Positions 9,769-20,300 of a stretch of DNA of 64,000 nt are shown here, piece after piece (the first letter of the stretch is position 1; every line of letters begins with the position of its first letter). The notes below the pieces were generated by a model that made no database searches, was not told the origin of the DNA, and saw nothing but the letters and a program-made list of their open reading frames with translations. The translations under genes and the position numbers were made by a program. The DNA comes from Candidatus Haliotispira prima (GTDB taxonomy: Bacteria > Spirochaetota > Spirochaetia > SP-2023): positions 806,001 to 870,000 of the forward strand of contig CP123443.1 in the NCBI GenBank assembly GCA_029867005.1, in the 5' to 3' direction.

Positions 9769-10938
9769 GTGCGTTTGTTATTGTCTTATTCTCTCATTCG
9801 GTACTTTTGTCTTTTGGCCGGTGTTTTGTTGTTGGCACCGGTTCTTTTGGCTCAGGAGTCTGTGAATAATCAAGAGCAGGGATATCTTCAATCCGGTCGG
9901 AAGAAACCTCCGGGAGAGGATCGCGGGGCTCCGGACCATTGGTTGAATGACGTGATGAGGGCGGAAGATCCGATCAAAGAGTGGCCGATAAATCGGAAGA
10001 TGAATTCGGCTAAGTATTTCCCGCCCATGGTCGTCCGGTTTTTCATCGGTTACCAAGGGATGCGCAGCCACGAATATGTGGTTGGGAACCCGACGCAGAA
10101 GAACAGCAGAGGCTATAAGAGCGAACTGATTTGGAATAGTTTCAAAAACTTGTTGTTGGGTGTGAATGTCTCCGGCCGTATAAACAAAATTCACTATGTG
10201 GGGCAAATCAACACAACACTCAGTTTGGCTCAGAATTTTATTTACGATTATGACTGGTTGTATCAGGATTTGGTGACGGAAGACGCTGCCAGTAATTATT
10301 CTCGCCATGATACGGTACAGAATATCATGATCGAGTTTCTGTTTCGTTTGGGTTATCCCGTGTTGGAGTGGAATGACAACCGTATCAGTATTGGGCCCGG
10401 CGTGTTTGGCAGCTTCAGTCACTGGGATGCCTTTGACGGTGAGTTGCGCTACCTTGTCGACTCTGTCGGCAACTTTATCAATCTGGCTTCAAAACAGAGT
10501 GGCAGGAGCCTTTCTTACGGGGTGTTTTTGCTGTCTTTTCAAGCTTATATTGAGCTGACACAAAATTTTACAGATAATTTTGAAGTTCGTTTGGCCTTGG
10601 CCTACAGCCCGTTGACGCTTTGGTTGGGCATAGATAACCACTACATGCGCAATTTGTTGTTTTATGATTTTGGTTTTTGGGGTCAACAAGTTTTTGGAGA
10701 GTTGCAATTCAACTTCTGGAACACCAAGCGGACGCTTGGCTTTAGCGTATCAGTGACGGGCCGCTATCTGTTTGAGACCATCGGCAGTACGTTGACTTAT
10801 AATACGGATTCGGAAGGGGTAAGACAAAACCTTTCGGGCTCCAGTTTTCTGAGTTCCGGATTGGAGCAGGGTAGTGTCCAGATTTATCTGGGCGGCTTAT
10901 TTACCTTCCCTAAGAATATTGGCCGGAAGGCCCGGTAA
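9769..10938 (+). CDS. Exported protein, probable outer-membrane beta-barrel (paralogue of the previous gene)
   Basis: About 389 aa from a GTG start, with a signal peptide (LIRYFCLLAGVLLLAPVLLAQ). The beta-rich domain matches the preceding protein in order (FFIGYQG, LLGVNVSGRI, YSPLTLWL, FGELQFNFW, VTGRYLFET). The frame is open from a TTG at 9721. A GAGGGG site at 9739-9744 would place a start near 9751-9753, where only CTG/ATT codons occur, while AGGAATGG precedes the GTG at 9769. The start is therefore uncertain. The two genes are 84 bp apart and probably co-transcribed. Confidence 0.72.
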   Translation: MRLLLSYSLIRYFCLLAGVLLLAPVLLAQESVNNQEQGYLQSGRKKPPGEDRGAPDHWLNDVMRAEDPIKEWPINRKMNSAKYFPPMVVRFFIGYQGMRSHEYVVGNPTQKNSRGYKSELIWNSFKNLLLGVNVSGRINKIHYVGQINTTLSLAQNFIYDYDWLYQDLVTEDAASNYSRHDTVQNIMIEFLFRLGYPVLEWNDNRISIGPGVFGSFSHWDAFDGELRYLVDSVGNFINLASKQSGRSLSYGVFLLSFQAYIELTQNFTDNFEVRLALAYSPLTLWLGIDNHYMRNLLFYDFGFWGQQVFGELQFNFWNTKRTLGFSVSVTGRYLFETIGSTLTYNTDSEGVRQNLSGSSFLSSGLEQGSVQIYLGGLFTFPKNIGRKAR

Positions 10939-11280
10939 GAAGAGTTGGCAAAATAGCTCCGATAAAAGAGCCCCGATAAAAAGGCTCTGATAAAAGCGGC
11001 CTGACAGACCGAACAGGTACTAATAGCTTGTAAGGACTATATTGTATTTGGTATGCCTTTTGTTCGCGCAGCATTCCTTTCGGCCGTTTGGCGAGTTCCT
11101 TTTTCGGCGCAGGCCGTGTGGGTATAGCGCACCGGAAGTTGACATTACGCACATCAGAAAATGCGCTGTCAGACAAATCGGGAAGAGTTTTCGCGCGAGG
11201 GTTGGTTCCCGTTTCTGCGGCATTATATCGTCTGATACGAATCCGGCAATCAATGGCAAAATGGGGTTTGGAACAGCTCC
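10939..11280. other. Intergenic region between convergent genes
   Basis: This 342-bp gap between convergent genes contains a weak inverted repeat (AGAGCC at 10967-10972, GGCTCT at 10983-10988) next to tandem GATAAAA motifs. It may act in termination, but no T-tract follows. No gene or RNA was recognised. Confidence 0.35.
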
Positions 11281-12468
11281 CTAGCGCAGGTTCAAATAGG
11301 CTTGATTCCACTTGTCCAAGGCCTCTTCCAACAGAGCCCGTTCGCAGCCAAAATTGATGCGTACCCAGCCATTGCCGTGGTACAATTCCCCCCAGCCCAG
11401 GGCCAGTCCGGCATCCATAAAGAATTTTCTCAGTGCTGCCGGATTGCCCTGGAGAAAGCTCCGGCAGTTGACCCAGTAGAGGTATGTGGCTTCCGGCTTG
11501 CAGTGCTTCAGCTCCGGGAATCTTTCTTTGAGGTAGTCGTGCAGCAAGTCGCGGTTCTGTTTCAGATATTGTTTCAGTTCTTCCAACCAGACCTTGGATT
11601 GCTCCTGAGAATAGCAAGCCTCCAAAGCCAAGTGCCCCGACAGGGAAATATCGCCAATTTGGAATTGCTCGCAGAACTTTCCCAACTGCTGCAAGATGGT
11701 TTTGTTCTTGCTGATCAGATAGGCACTGCGCAGCCCCGGAATATTAAATGTTTTGCTTGGGGCCGAGATCATGATTATTTTGTCGTACAAATTGGCAAAT
11801 TCCTGGCGCAGAATACTTAAATGTTTGTGCCCCGGGTATACCAAGTCAGAATGGATCTCGTCGCTAATCAAATACAAGTCATACTTTTGGCAGATGCGGA
11901 TCAGTTCGTAAATATCGCGTTCTTTCCAGACCTTGCCGACAGGGTTGTGCGGGCTGCAAAATAACAGGATCCGCGGTTTGATCGGGCTGTCCAGAATCTG
12001 CTGTTCCAACAGCCCTAAGTCTATGCTGTAATTTTCCTTGCCGTCATGGGCCAGGTAATTTTCCAGTATTTTTCTGCCGGAGGCTTCCAGAGCGGTATAA
12101 AAGCAGTTGTAGGCCGGGCTATTCAGGATCACGGCTTCTGTTTTGGGGCAAAGTACTTCTATGCAGACGGCCAGAGCTTCCATTACGCCGGCATACATCC
12201 GGCAATCTTGCAATTGCAGGTCCTGGACTTCGTGTCGGGTTTCCAGCCAGGAGCAGATGGCCGCCTTGCTGTTGTCTGCCAATCTCCGGTCGGAGTAGCC
12301 GTAGATACCATGGTCCACTCGCTGTTGTATAGCTTGCCGGACGGTTTCGGGAGCGCAGCAATCCATGTCAGCAACCCACAGAGGCAGCAGACTTTCCCGC
12401 CCAAATCTTTCTCCCAAGGCATCGTATTTCAGGCTCTTTGTCCCTTGGCGTTTGGCAAATTTTAGCAT
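11281..12468 (-). CDS. MalY/PatB-family PLP aminotransferase (probable C-S beta-lyase)
   Basis: This 395-aa fold-type I aminotransferase has the MalY/PatB signature order. PLWVADMDC sits near the N-terminus, followed by the HNPVGKVW segment, SDEIHSDLV (cofactor-binding Asp) and the SAPSKTFNIPGLRSAYLIS motif, whose Lys should form the Schiff base with PLP. The length matches the family (about 390 aa). Members usually act as cystathionine beta-lyases or cysteine desulfhydrases, and some are regulators. Which role applies here cannot be told. A strong AAGAGGAA ribosome-binding site precedes the ATG. It is a single gene, convergent with the barrel pair. Confidence 0.87.
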   Translation of the reverse strand: MLKFAKRQGTKSLKYDALGERFGRESLLPLWVADMDCCAPETVRQAIQQRVDHGIYGYSDRRLADNSKAAICSWLETRHEVQDLQLQDCRMYAGVMEALAVCIEVLCPKTEAVILNSPAYNCFYTALEASGRKILENYLAHDGKENYSIDLGLLEQQILDSPIKPRILLFCSPHNPVGKVWKERDIYELIRICQKYDLYLISDEIHSDLVYPGHKHLSILRQEFANLYDKIIMISAPSKTFNIPGLRSAYLISKNKTILQQLGKFCEQFQIGDISLSGHLALEACYSQEQSKVWLEELKQYLKQNRDLLHDYLKERFPELKHCKPEATYLYWVNCRSFLQGNPAALRKFFMDAGLALGWGELYHGNGWVRINFGCERALLEEALDKWNQAYLNLR

Positions 12469-12827
12469 ACGCTTCCTCTTTTTGAGAAATTTCTTTCTTT
12501 GGTTCCGGAATCATTATCGGCCGGAAGAAATGTCTTTGTCAGATTCTTTGACCCAGCGCAAAATTATAGCAGAAAAAACGGAGAATTGCCGGTGTCCGGG
12601 TTCCGTGCCTCATTGCTTGGTAGTGTGCTCATCTGTTGCTCTTCCCCGTTCTTTCTGCTTCCCTGCTTCCCTGCTTCCCTGCTTTCATACGGTCATATAA
12701 TGATGGACAGTATTCGTTCCTATGTCCGGTCGAGCCGGAGAGGAGGACACAACAGAGGGATAGTGCCGATGACGGATAATGCTGCTTTTGCCTTGACCTT
12801 TTTCAGATTTATGCCCATATTCATTGC
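12469..12827. other. Intergenic region upstream of the yggT-like gene
   Basis: This 359-bp region between divergent genes holds an octamer tandem repeat (see 12656-12683) and a TATAAT at about 12696-12701 that could be the plus-strand -10 element. No convincing coding frame was seen. Confidence 0.4.
12656..12683. repeat. Octanucleotide tandem repeat, about 3 units
   Basis: CTGCTTCC is repeated three times, plus partial units, just upstream of a TATAAT box. It covers the place where the -35 element of that promoter would sit, so copy-number change could alter expression of yggT-recG. This is suggestive only. Confidence 0.6.
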
Positions 12828-13466
12828 ATGATCAGTGGCTTCAGTCTTCCTTCTCAGATATTTCAGTTGGTTTATCACCTGTTGAATATCTATTATTTTA
12901 TGATTATTGCCCGTATTTTCCTGACCTGGATAATCAAGAGCTACACGTTGGAAAATCATCCGATCGGTTATTGGCTTTGTGCCCTGACGGATCCGTTTCT
13001 GCGTTTGTTCCGTCGCCTGCCCTTTGCCACAATAGGCGGAATGATTGATATTTCGCCCATCTTTGCCTTGTGGGCCCTCACTTTGGCCCAACGCTTTGTC
13101 CGTGCCCTTAGTGTCACACAGAGTGCTCCATTCTTGGTGGTCTTGCTGGGCATGATTTTCCATTTGTTCATAAGTATCATTGCCATTGTTAAAACGGTGG
13201 TCTTAGTCTTCGCTCTGATTTTGCTGTTTCGTTTGCTTCACATCCTTTTCAGTAAGCAATCCGGCTATAACGTGGTGCTGAGCCATATCGACTTTGCCGT
13301 CCGCAAACTGTTGCAAGGCCCGTTGAGTTTCCTGCAAATGGCACAGAGTAAATTCACGACGCAAGTGACTGCGCTGTTCATTCTGACCAGTCTGCTTACC
13401 TACTTGTTGGCCCTAAGCGAATCCTCCTTGGGAGGCTTCTTCCAGAGGGTGCTTTCTCGCTTATAG
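12828..13466 (+). CDS. YggT family integral membrane protein
   Basis: This 212-aa protein has at least four hydrophobic helices in two halves, as in two-domain YggT proteins. The first half carries the family pattern of a helix, then FLTWI...LCALTDPFLRLFRRLPFATIGGMIDISPIFALWAL. YggT proteins are small inner-membrane proteins linked to osmotic shock tolerance and to cell-division or surface functions. No enzymatic role is known. The Shine-Dalgarno sequence is weak. The recG start lies 27 bp downstream, so the two are probably co-transcribed. Confidence 0.8.
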   Translation: MISGFSLPSQIFQLVYHLLNIYYFMIIARIFLTWIIKSYTLENHPIGYWLCALTDPFLRLFRRLPFATIGGMIDISPIFALWALTLAQRFVRALSVTQSAPFLVVLLGMIFHLFISIIAIVKTVVLVFALILLFRLLHILFSKQSGYNVVLSHIDFAVRKLLQGPLSFLQMAQSKFTTQVTALFILTSLLTYLLALSESSLGGFFQRVLSRL

Positions 13467-13493
13467 TCTGTCGGTGTCGAGAGGAGTTCTGCC

Positions 13494-15818
13494 TTGTTAC
13501 TCAAGGATCTGCGCCAAAACGTGGCACAGCTCAAGGGCTTGGGAGCCAAGGCCTGCCAGAACTTGGACCGCCTGCATATCAACCATATTTCGGACCTGCT
13601 CCGGCACTATCCCGGCCGCTATTTAGACCATCAGGAGCCGGTCACTCTGGAGCAAGTCTGTCAGAAGTTGCAGACCGGCTCTGAGGGAGAGAGCTACTGC
13701 CATTGTTTGGTTCGGGTGGTCGAACACAGTTATATTCCTTGGCGCGGTGGGTATTCAGCCGGCATGCGCCGGCAAGACCCGCATGCGGGTCAGGCCCTGA
13801 AAGTACTTATTGAGGACGGCAGTGGGGTCAGGGCCAGCCTGCTGTGTTTTGGCCGCAACTTTCTGGCCTCGCAGTTGGAGCCGGAGAGTGAGATTTTGGT
13901 GGCCGGGAAATTCCGGCTGCGCTACGCTGAATTGCAGTGCAGCAGTTTTGTCCACGAAGTGGTGCCGGACCCGGATCGGCCTTACAAACCGGCGTTAGCC
14001 GCCGAGAGCGGCGGCTATAACGGCAGTGAATTTGGGTGTATCCTGCCTTTTTATCCTTTGACTCAAGGCATCAGCCAGAAGCAGTTGCGGAGTGCTGTAG
14101 CCCAAGCTCTACAGCATTTCAGTTTTTCGCTGGAAGATGAGCTGCCCAAGAATTTACAGGATCGGCATGGATTGCTGAGCAAGAAAGAGGCCCTGCGCCA
14201 TATTCATTTTCCGGGCGGCAAAGAGCTGTTAGGACAGGCACACCGCAGCTTGGTGTACGAAGAATTGCTGATTCTGATGCTGTTGATTCAGCGCAGACGC
14301 TTGCAGCAGCATCGGGAGCTGCAAAACCGGCCGCCGGCCGGTTTTCGGCTGGAGAAGCCGGACGAAGGCCCGGGCAGTTTGTTGCAGCAGGCCAAGGCCT
14401 GTCTGCCGTTTGCCTTGAGTGAAGGGCAGCAGAGTGTCCTGAAGGATGTCTTGGGCAGTTTCACCCTCGATGTGCCGATGAACCGCCTGTTACAGGGAGA
14501 TGTCGGTTCTGGCAAAACTATTGTCGCCTTGCTGAGTGCTCTGCCTTGGCTGGAAACAGGGGCCCAAGTGGTACTGATGGCACCGACCGAAATATTGGCC
14601 CGGCAGTTGCAGCAGAATTTCGAGCAACTGAGGGAGTCTCTGGAACAGTATTGGCAGCAAGGTGACGGGCAAAATTTCATGGAGACCGAGGTTCGGGCCG
14701 GCCAAAGTCTGGGGCGGAGTGCCTTCCTGTCCGGCTCTGTCAGCGGGGCCAAACGCAAAGAAATATTGCATCGGCTGCGCAGCGGTGAGCTTCGGCTTTT
14801 GGTCGGGACCCATGCTCTGTTTTCTCAGGCCGTGGAGTTTGCTAATTTGCGCTACATCATCGTGGATGAGCAGCATCGTTTTGGGGTTGAACAACGTCTG
14901 GCACTGAAACACAAGGCTCCCCATCCGCCGCATGTGTTGTTGATGAGCGCGACTCCGATTCCCCGCACTTTGGCTTTAACTCTGTACGGGGATTTAGATA
15001 TTTCTTCGATCCTCAGTATGCCGGAGCAGCGCAAACCGATTACAACTCATTTGGTGCGCTTGGGTAACGATGAGAAGATGTACCATTTCATCCGGCAGGA
15101 GCTGGAGGCCGGCCGCCAGGCCTATTTTATCTGTCCGTTGATTGGCGATAGCGAAGATGGCGAGTCACAACTGCGCAATATAGAGCAAATGGCCCTGGAA
15201 TTGGGGCAGGTTTTTAGTCGATACCGCTTGGGCAAGGTTCATGGCCAGATGGCGCAGAAAGAGAAGGATGGGGTGATGGATGCCTTTCGCGCCAAGGAAA
15301 CCCAAATCCTGTTGGCGACCACGGTGGTCGAGGTTGGTGTGGATGTGCCCAACGCCAGTGTAATCGTAGTGGAGCACGCCGAGCGGTTTGGTTTGGCGCA
15401 ACTGCATCAGTTGCGCGGTCGGGTGGGGCGTGGCGGTGACCGAGGCTATTGTTTTCTGGTCTATCAGGATGAGGTATCGGACGCTTCCGGTTCGGATGGC
15501 ACGGGTGGCACGGGTGCCAAGAAGGGACTGACGGCCTTGGCTAAGGAACGCTTGCTGACGCTCAAGAGTTTGAGCGATGGCTTTGCCATCGCGGAAAAAG
15601 ACTTAGAGCTGCGAGGCCCCGGCGATTTGCTGGGTGCTGAGCAGTCGGGCAGCGCAGAATTGCACATTGCCAAAATTCCCGAGGACTTGGAATTGCTGGA
15701 ACGGGCCCGGCTGGATGCCGTAGAGCTGCTGGATGCAGATTACGCTCTGTTGCAGCCCGCCAACCAAGGGCTGCGCCGGGTGTTGATCGGTATGGGGCAG
15801 GAAATTCTGGACGCTTGA
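13494..15818 (+). CDS. recG: ATP-dependent DNA helicase RecG
   Basis: This 774-aa superfamily 2 helicase unwinds branched DNA such as stalled forks and Holliday junctions. An N-terminal wedge/OB region (about 1-280) precedes the helicase core. Walker A GDVGSGKT is at about residue 335, the DEQH box IVDEQHRFGVEQR follows, then SATPIPRTL (motif III) and QLRGRVGRG (motif VI). The typical RecG C-terminal DLELRGPGDLLG segment is present. Translation starts at a TTG, supported by a strong GAGAGGAG site 7 bp upstream; no nearer ATG fits. Slightly longer than usual because of a Gly/Thr-rich insert (SDASGSDGTGGTG) between motif VI and the C-terminus. Confidence 0.97.
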   Translation: MLLKDLRQNVAQLKGLGAKACQNLDRLHINHISDLLRHYPGRYLDHQEPVTLEQVCQKLQTGSEGESYCHCLVRVVEHSYIPWRGGYSAGMRRQDPHAGQALKVLIEDGSGVRASLLCFGRNFLASQLEPESEILVAGKFRLRYAELQCSSFVHEVVPDPDRPYKPALAAESGGYNGSEFGCILPFYPLTQGISQKQLRSAVAQALQHFSFSLEDELPKNLQDRHGLLSKKEALRHIHFPGGKELLGQAHRSLVYEELLILMLLIQRRRLQQHRELQNRPPAGFRLEKPDEGPGSLLQQAKACLPFALSEGQQSVLKDVLGSFTLDVPMNRLLQGDVGSGKTIVALLSALPWLETGAQVVLMAPTEILARQLQQNFEQLRESLEQYWQQGDGQNFMETEVRAGQSLGRSAFLSGSVSGAKRKEILHRLRSGELRLLVGTHALFSQAVEFANLRYIIVDEQHRFGVEQRLALKHKAPHPPHVLLMSATPIPRTLALTLYGDLDISSILSMPEQRKPITTHLVRLGNDEKMYHFIRQELEAGRQAYFICPLIGDSEDGESQLRNIEQMALELGQVFSRYRLGKVHGQMAQKEKDGVMDAFRAKETQILLATTVVEVGVDVPNASVIVVEHAERFGLAQLHQLRGRVGRGGDRGYCFLVYQDEVSDASGSDGTGGTGAKKGLTALAKERLLTLKSLSDGFAIAEKDLELRGPGDLLGAEQSGSAELHIAKIPEDLELLERARLDAVELLDADYALLQPANQGLRRVLIGMGQEILDA

Positions 15819-15954
15819 GATAGAGACGGAATACGGACAGACATTGTTTTTTTGTGGTTTGGGCGTAGTTTGGCTTACGTTCTCCATCCTTTGTACAGGG
15901 CCGGCAAGCCGGCACGCAACCCAAAGGCCAATCAAAAAGGCCGATCAAAGATGC

Positions 15955-16973
15955 CTAATAGCGAGTCACGGGAATAGCAAAAGAGGTAATCCCCCCTGTC
16001 CCATCGGTATCAGTAACTTGGATTGTTGTGTGCATATTGGCCTGTTTACTTGCCGCAATCCAGTAACTATAGTTAGCCGGATAGCCTGTAATTGCACCAT
16101 AATTAAAATAAAATTTGGCACCCGGAATTGTATTGGAAGGTACACGAGTTCCAACAGTTATCAGGGGAGTACCGATATCATCTTTTCCGGAGACTTCCGT
16201 GAAAGAACTTGTATATGGAGTTTGAAAATAGGTGACAAACAGACCTTTCTGGTTTTCCATAAAATGGTATTCATTCAGACTGGCTGTATATACTCTGGCT
16301 GTCCAGGTCTCGCTCCATACCGCATCCCCCGCAGCGGGTAAGTTCGCCGTAGTAAAGGAAATTTCAACTCTATCCCCCTGAATTTCTCCGCCTTGAATTT
16401 CTGTTTGCCCAAGGTCAATAGCCGAAGGCATATACAGATATAGTTTGTACTTTGTATTCGGGGTAAGGACATCGGCAAGAGTAAGGCCATCCTCAAAATT
16501 ACTGCCGTAGTGTTGGCTGAGACTGAATTTGCGTGTACTGCCCGCATCTATGCTCAGGCTGACATATCCTTTGCTCGCTCGGGCTTCTGTCTTGGTCGGA
16601 ACGGCTTCCACAGCTAAGCGGATAACGGCCCCAACATCTGTAATGGCCGGAATACCGGTCACCTCGAATTGTACAGAGGAAGCCACGGCGGTGACGGAAA
16701 AGGAAATATCGGCGGGTTTGGCCGGCGGGTCCTTACTGTCGGACAGCGGGGCACAGGCAAGCAGAGACAGGCCGAGAACGGACAGAAAAAGGCCGGCAAA
16801 AAGGCGGGAACGGAAACGGGAAAAAAATAGGTAAAAAGGCTTATAGCTAGTTGATATACAAAGAAATAACGGCTTTCTTTCTAAAGTAGTGTGATATTGG
16901 ATATTGGATATTGGATATTGGATATTATACTGTTTTTACCAATATCCGTCAATATGCTGTGTTGAGTTTTCAT
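15955..16973 (-). CDS. Phase-variable surface lipoprotein, Fn3/Ig-like type (locus L1), currently out of frame
   Basis: From the ATG at 16973 (AAAGGAG site upstream) the frame reads MKTQHSILTDIG, enters the heptamer tract (4 units) and stops at TAG just after it. The main frame, one base out of register, encodes a signal peptide ending LGLSLLAC (lipobox, Cys then APLSDS) and a mature domain of about 275 aa. That frame has no ATG, GTG or TTG between an upstream TAA and the lipobox, so it is OFF. One more unit (5 in total) would join start and body. The mature part contains a TPNTKYKLYLY...ISFTTANLP pattern shared with loci L3, L6 and L7, suggesting a fibronectin- or Ig-like fold. Likely site: outer face of the outer membrane. 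A frame starting at a GTG (16686) lacks any signal peptide. Confidence 0.75.
16899..16926 (-). repeat. Heptanucleotide tract, 4 units (locus L1)
   Basis: GGATATT x4 on the plus strand (AATATCC x4 in the coding sense), preceded by one imperfect unit. It lies 47 bp inside the gene from the ATG at 16973. With 4 units the reading frame ends at a TAG a few codons after the tract. Confidence 0.95.
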
Positions 16974-17010
16974 GGGGGTGCTCCTTTAGGTTTATCCAGA
17001 TTCAGGATTG

Positions 17011-17040
17011 ATTGTATGTTTATTTAGAGAGTTTGGTCAA
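17011..17040 (-). promoter_or_regulatory. Promoter of locus L1
   Basis: TTGACC (17035-17040) and TACAAT (17011-17016) on the minus strand, 18 bp apart. A run of C (coding strand) sits directly upstream of the -35. The same arrangement recurs before loci L3, L6 and L7. Confidence 0.7.
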
Positions 17041-17247
17041 GGGGGGGAGACACCCTCTCGCTGAATACCATTGTGAGCTTGGGCCATTGAGCGGAGTCGA
17101 AATGCCCCAAGCAAAAATATCACTACGGACTGCTATAACGCATGAGGGGTTGGAAGATAAGAATCAGGAAGAATATTCAGGTTACCGGATGTTAGGAGGC
17201 TCATAAAGCAGATTCATACCAATAACGTTCCCCGCCATTTTATGGCT

Positions 17248-17320
17248 TTACGGCCCAACCTGAAATATCCTGATCAAAGGCTTTAGCATTAGCAAACACC
17301 CGGGTCATATCAGTAACACC
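17248..17320 (-). pseudogene. Orphaned last DUF285 repeat beyond the stop codon of the 1299-aa BspA-like gene
   Basis: Directly after the TAA of the upstream gene the same frame continues as GVTDMTRVFANAKAFDQDIS followed by GWAVKP and a stop. This is the typical terminal DUF285 repeat seen in the paralogues (AFDRDISGW). A stop has therefore cut off the last repeat unit. Confidence 0.75.
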
Positions 17321-20300
17321 TTAGTCTCCCAACAACCCCATGCTGTAATCAGTAAACATCCGGCTCATATCAGTAACACCGGAGATATCCCAATCTGCTG
17401 TTATCCATTGCTTGTGTCTTCCGGCATTCTCAAACATGCTGCTCATATCAGTAACCTTGGAGATATCCCATGCTCCTATCTCTTGATTGAAGTCGTAAGC
17501 AAAATTAAACATCTTGCTCATATTAGTAACATTGGAAACATCCCAGGCTCCTATGGGTTGGTTAAAGTCTATGGCGAAACGAAACATACCCTTCATATCA
17601 ACAACGTTGGAGACATCCCAGTCTCCTATCGGTTGATTGAAGGCTCCGGCACCATTAAACATACTGCTCATATCAACAACGTTGGAGACATCCCAGGCTC
17701 CTATTGGTTGGTTGAAGGTCAGCATACCGACAAACATCATGCCCAGATCATAAAAATGGAGGAACATAGCACTCATATCAGTAACACCGGAGACATCCCA
17801 GGCTCCTATCGGTTGATTGAAGGCTAAGGCACCATTAAACATCGCGCGCATATTTGTAACGTTAGATACATTCCAATCTCCTATGGGTTGATTAAATTTT
17901 TCAGCATCCTTAAACATCCGGCTCATATCAGTAACGTTGGAGACATCCCAAGCTCCTATGGGCTGATTGAAGGCCATAGTCTTTCTAAACTCAAGCGTTA
18001 TGTTTGCAACACCGTAGAACATCTCGCGCATATTCGTAACGTTAGATACATTCCAATTTCCTATTGCCTGATTGAATTTTTTAGCCCCACGAAACATACT
18101 CGCCATATTCGTAACATTGGAGACATCCCAATCTCCTATAGGCTGATTGAACTCTTGAGAAGTATCATGAAACGTAGTACTTTCAACACCGGAGAACATC
18201 TCGCGCATATTCGTAACGTTAGATACATTCCAATCTCCTATCGCCTGATTGAAGACTGAAGCTTCATAAAACATAGAGCTCATATCAGTAACACCGGAAA
18301 CATCCCAATCTCCTATCGCCTGATTAAATTTTTCGGCATCCCTAAACATCTCGCTCATATTAGTAACATTGGAGACATCCCAAGTTTCTATGGGTTGATT
18401 GAATGTTGCAGCATTACCAAAGATACTCCGCATATTAGTAACACTGAAGACATCCCAATCTCCTATCGGTTGATTAAAACTTTTAGCACAACGAAACATC
18501 CCACTCATATCAGTAACATTAGAGACATCCCAACCTCCTATCGCTTGATTAAAGCTTGAAACACACGTAATCCAGTCTTTCCCATTAACAAAACCGGAGA
18601 ACATCCGGCTCATATCTGTAACGCCGGAGACATCCCAAGTTCCTATCGCTTGATTAAACTCTCCGGCATTATCAAACATTCGGCTCATATCAGTAACATT
18701 GGAGACATTCCAAGCTCCTATGGGCTGATTGAATTTTTCAGCACCGCGAAACAGACTCTCCATATTCGTAACGTTGGAGACATCCCAACCTGAAATGTCT
18801 CCATTAAAGGTTTTTTTATCTTTAAAGAGTTGGCTCATATCTGTCACTTTACTTACATCTATGTGGTTGAGGTCGGCATCATTACCTAATTCGGCAATCA
18901 GTGCCTCCAATTCGGCTTTGTTGGCAGGTTGCTCGGTATACCAGCGGGCGTAGAGTGTGATATCGCCCGTCACCGGCCAGGTATAATCGTACTTGGTCTT
19001 GCCCGTATGCCCCGTGGCTGCATCCACGGTGTACCAGCCTCCAAAGTAGTAGGTCGTGCCACCGCTTGGTGCTTTGGTCGGGTCTGCTATGGTTTCGCTT
19101 AGTGTGGTACCGCCGGTTACTTCCACGGGAGATACGGCACTGCCCCCGTCCGTTTGAAAACGTATGGTATATAAAGTACCACCAAACATGGATTCTGTAT
19201 CGATAACTCCGGAAACATTCCAATCTTCTATGACTTGATTAAAGATAAAAATATTACTAAACATACCTTCCATATTCGTAACGTTGGAAACATCCCAATC
19301 CCTTAAGGGCTGATTGAATTTTTCAGCATAAGAAAACATGGAATCCATATTAATAACATTGGAGACATCCCAATCCGCTATGGGTTGATTGAATTTTTTG
19401 GCACGTTGAAACATACCTTCCATATTCGTAACGTTGGAGACATCCCAACCCCCTATGGGTTGATTGAAGTTTTCGGCACCGTAAAACATAGCCTTCATGT
19501 TCGTAACGTTGGAGACATTCCAATCACCTATAGGTTGGTTGAATTCTAAAGCACTGCGAAACATACCCTCCATATTAGTAATATCGGAGACATCCCAATT
19601 TGAGATATCTCCATTGAAGGTATCCTTATCTGCGAAGAGTTCGCTCATATCTGTCACCTTACTTACATCTATGTGGTTGAGGTCGGCATCATGGCCCAAC
19701 TCGGCAATCAGTGCCTTCAATTCGGCTTTGTTGGCAGGTTGCTCAGTGTACCAGCGGGCGTAGAGTGTGATATCGCCGGTTACCAGCCAGGTATAATCGT
19801 ATTTGGTTCTGTTCGTATGCCCCATGGTTGCGTTCACGATGTGCCAGCCTCCAAAGTAGTAGGTTGTACCCCCGCTTGGTTCTTTAGTCGGGTCTGTTAT
19901 GGCTTGGCTTAGCGCGGTGCCACCGGTCACTTCCAGGGGAGATACGGCACTGCCTCCATAGGTCTGAAAGTTTATGGCGTATAAAGCACCATCAAACATG
20001 GCCTCTATATTGAGAGCACCGGAGACATTCCAATCTTTTATGACTTGATTAAAGGTGACAATATGACTAAAGATACTCTGAATATTTGTAACATTGGAGA
20101 TATTCCAATCTCCTATGGGTTGATTAAATTTTTCGGCACCACCAAACATACCTGCCATATTAGTAACATTGGAGACATCCCAACCCCCTATGGGCTGATT
20201 AAATTCTAAAGTATTATCAAACATAAATCTCATATCAGTAACACCGGAAACATCCCAGGCTCCGATGGGTTGATTGAATTTCAAAGCTCTGGCAAACATA

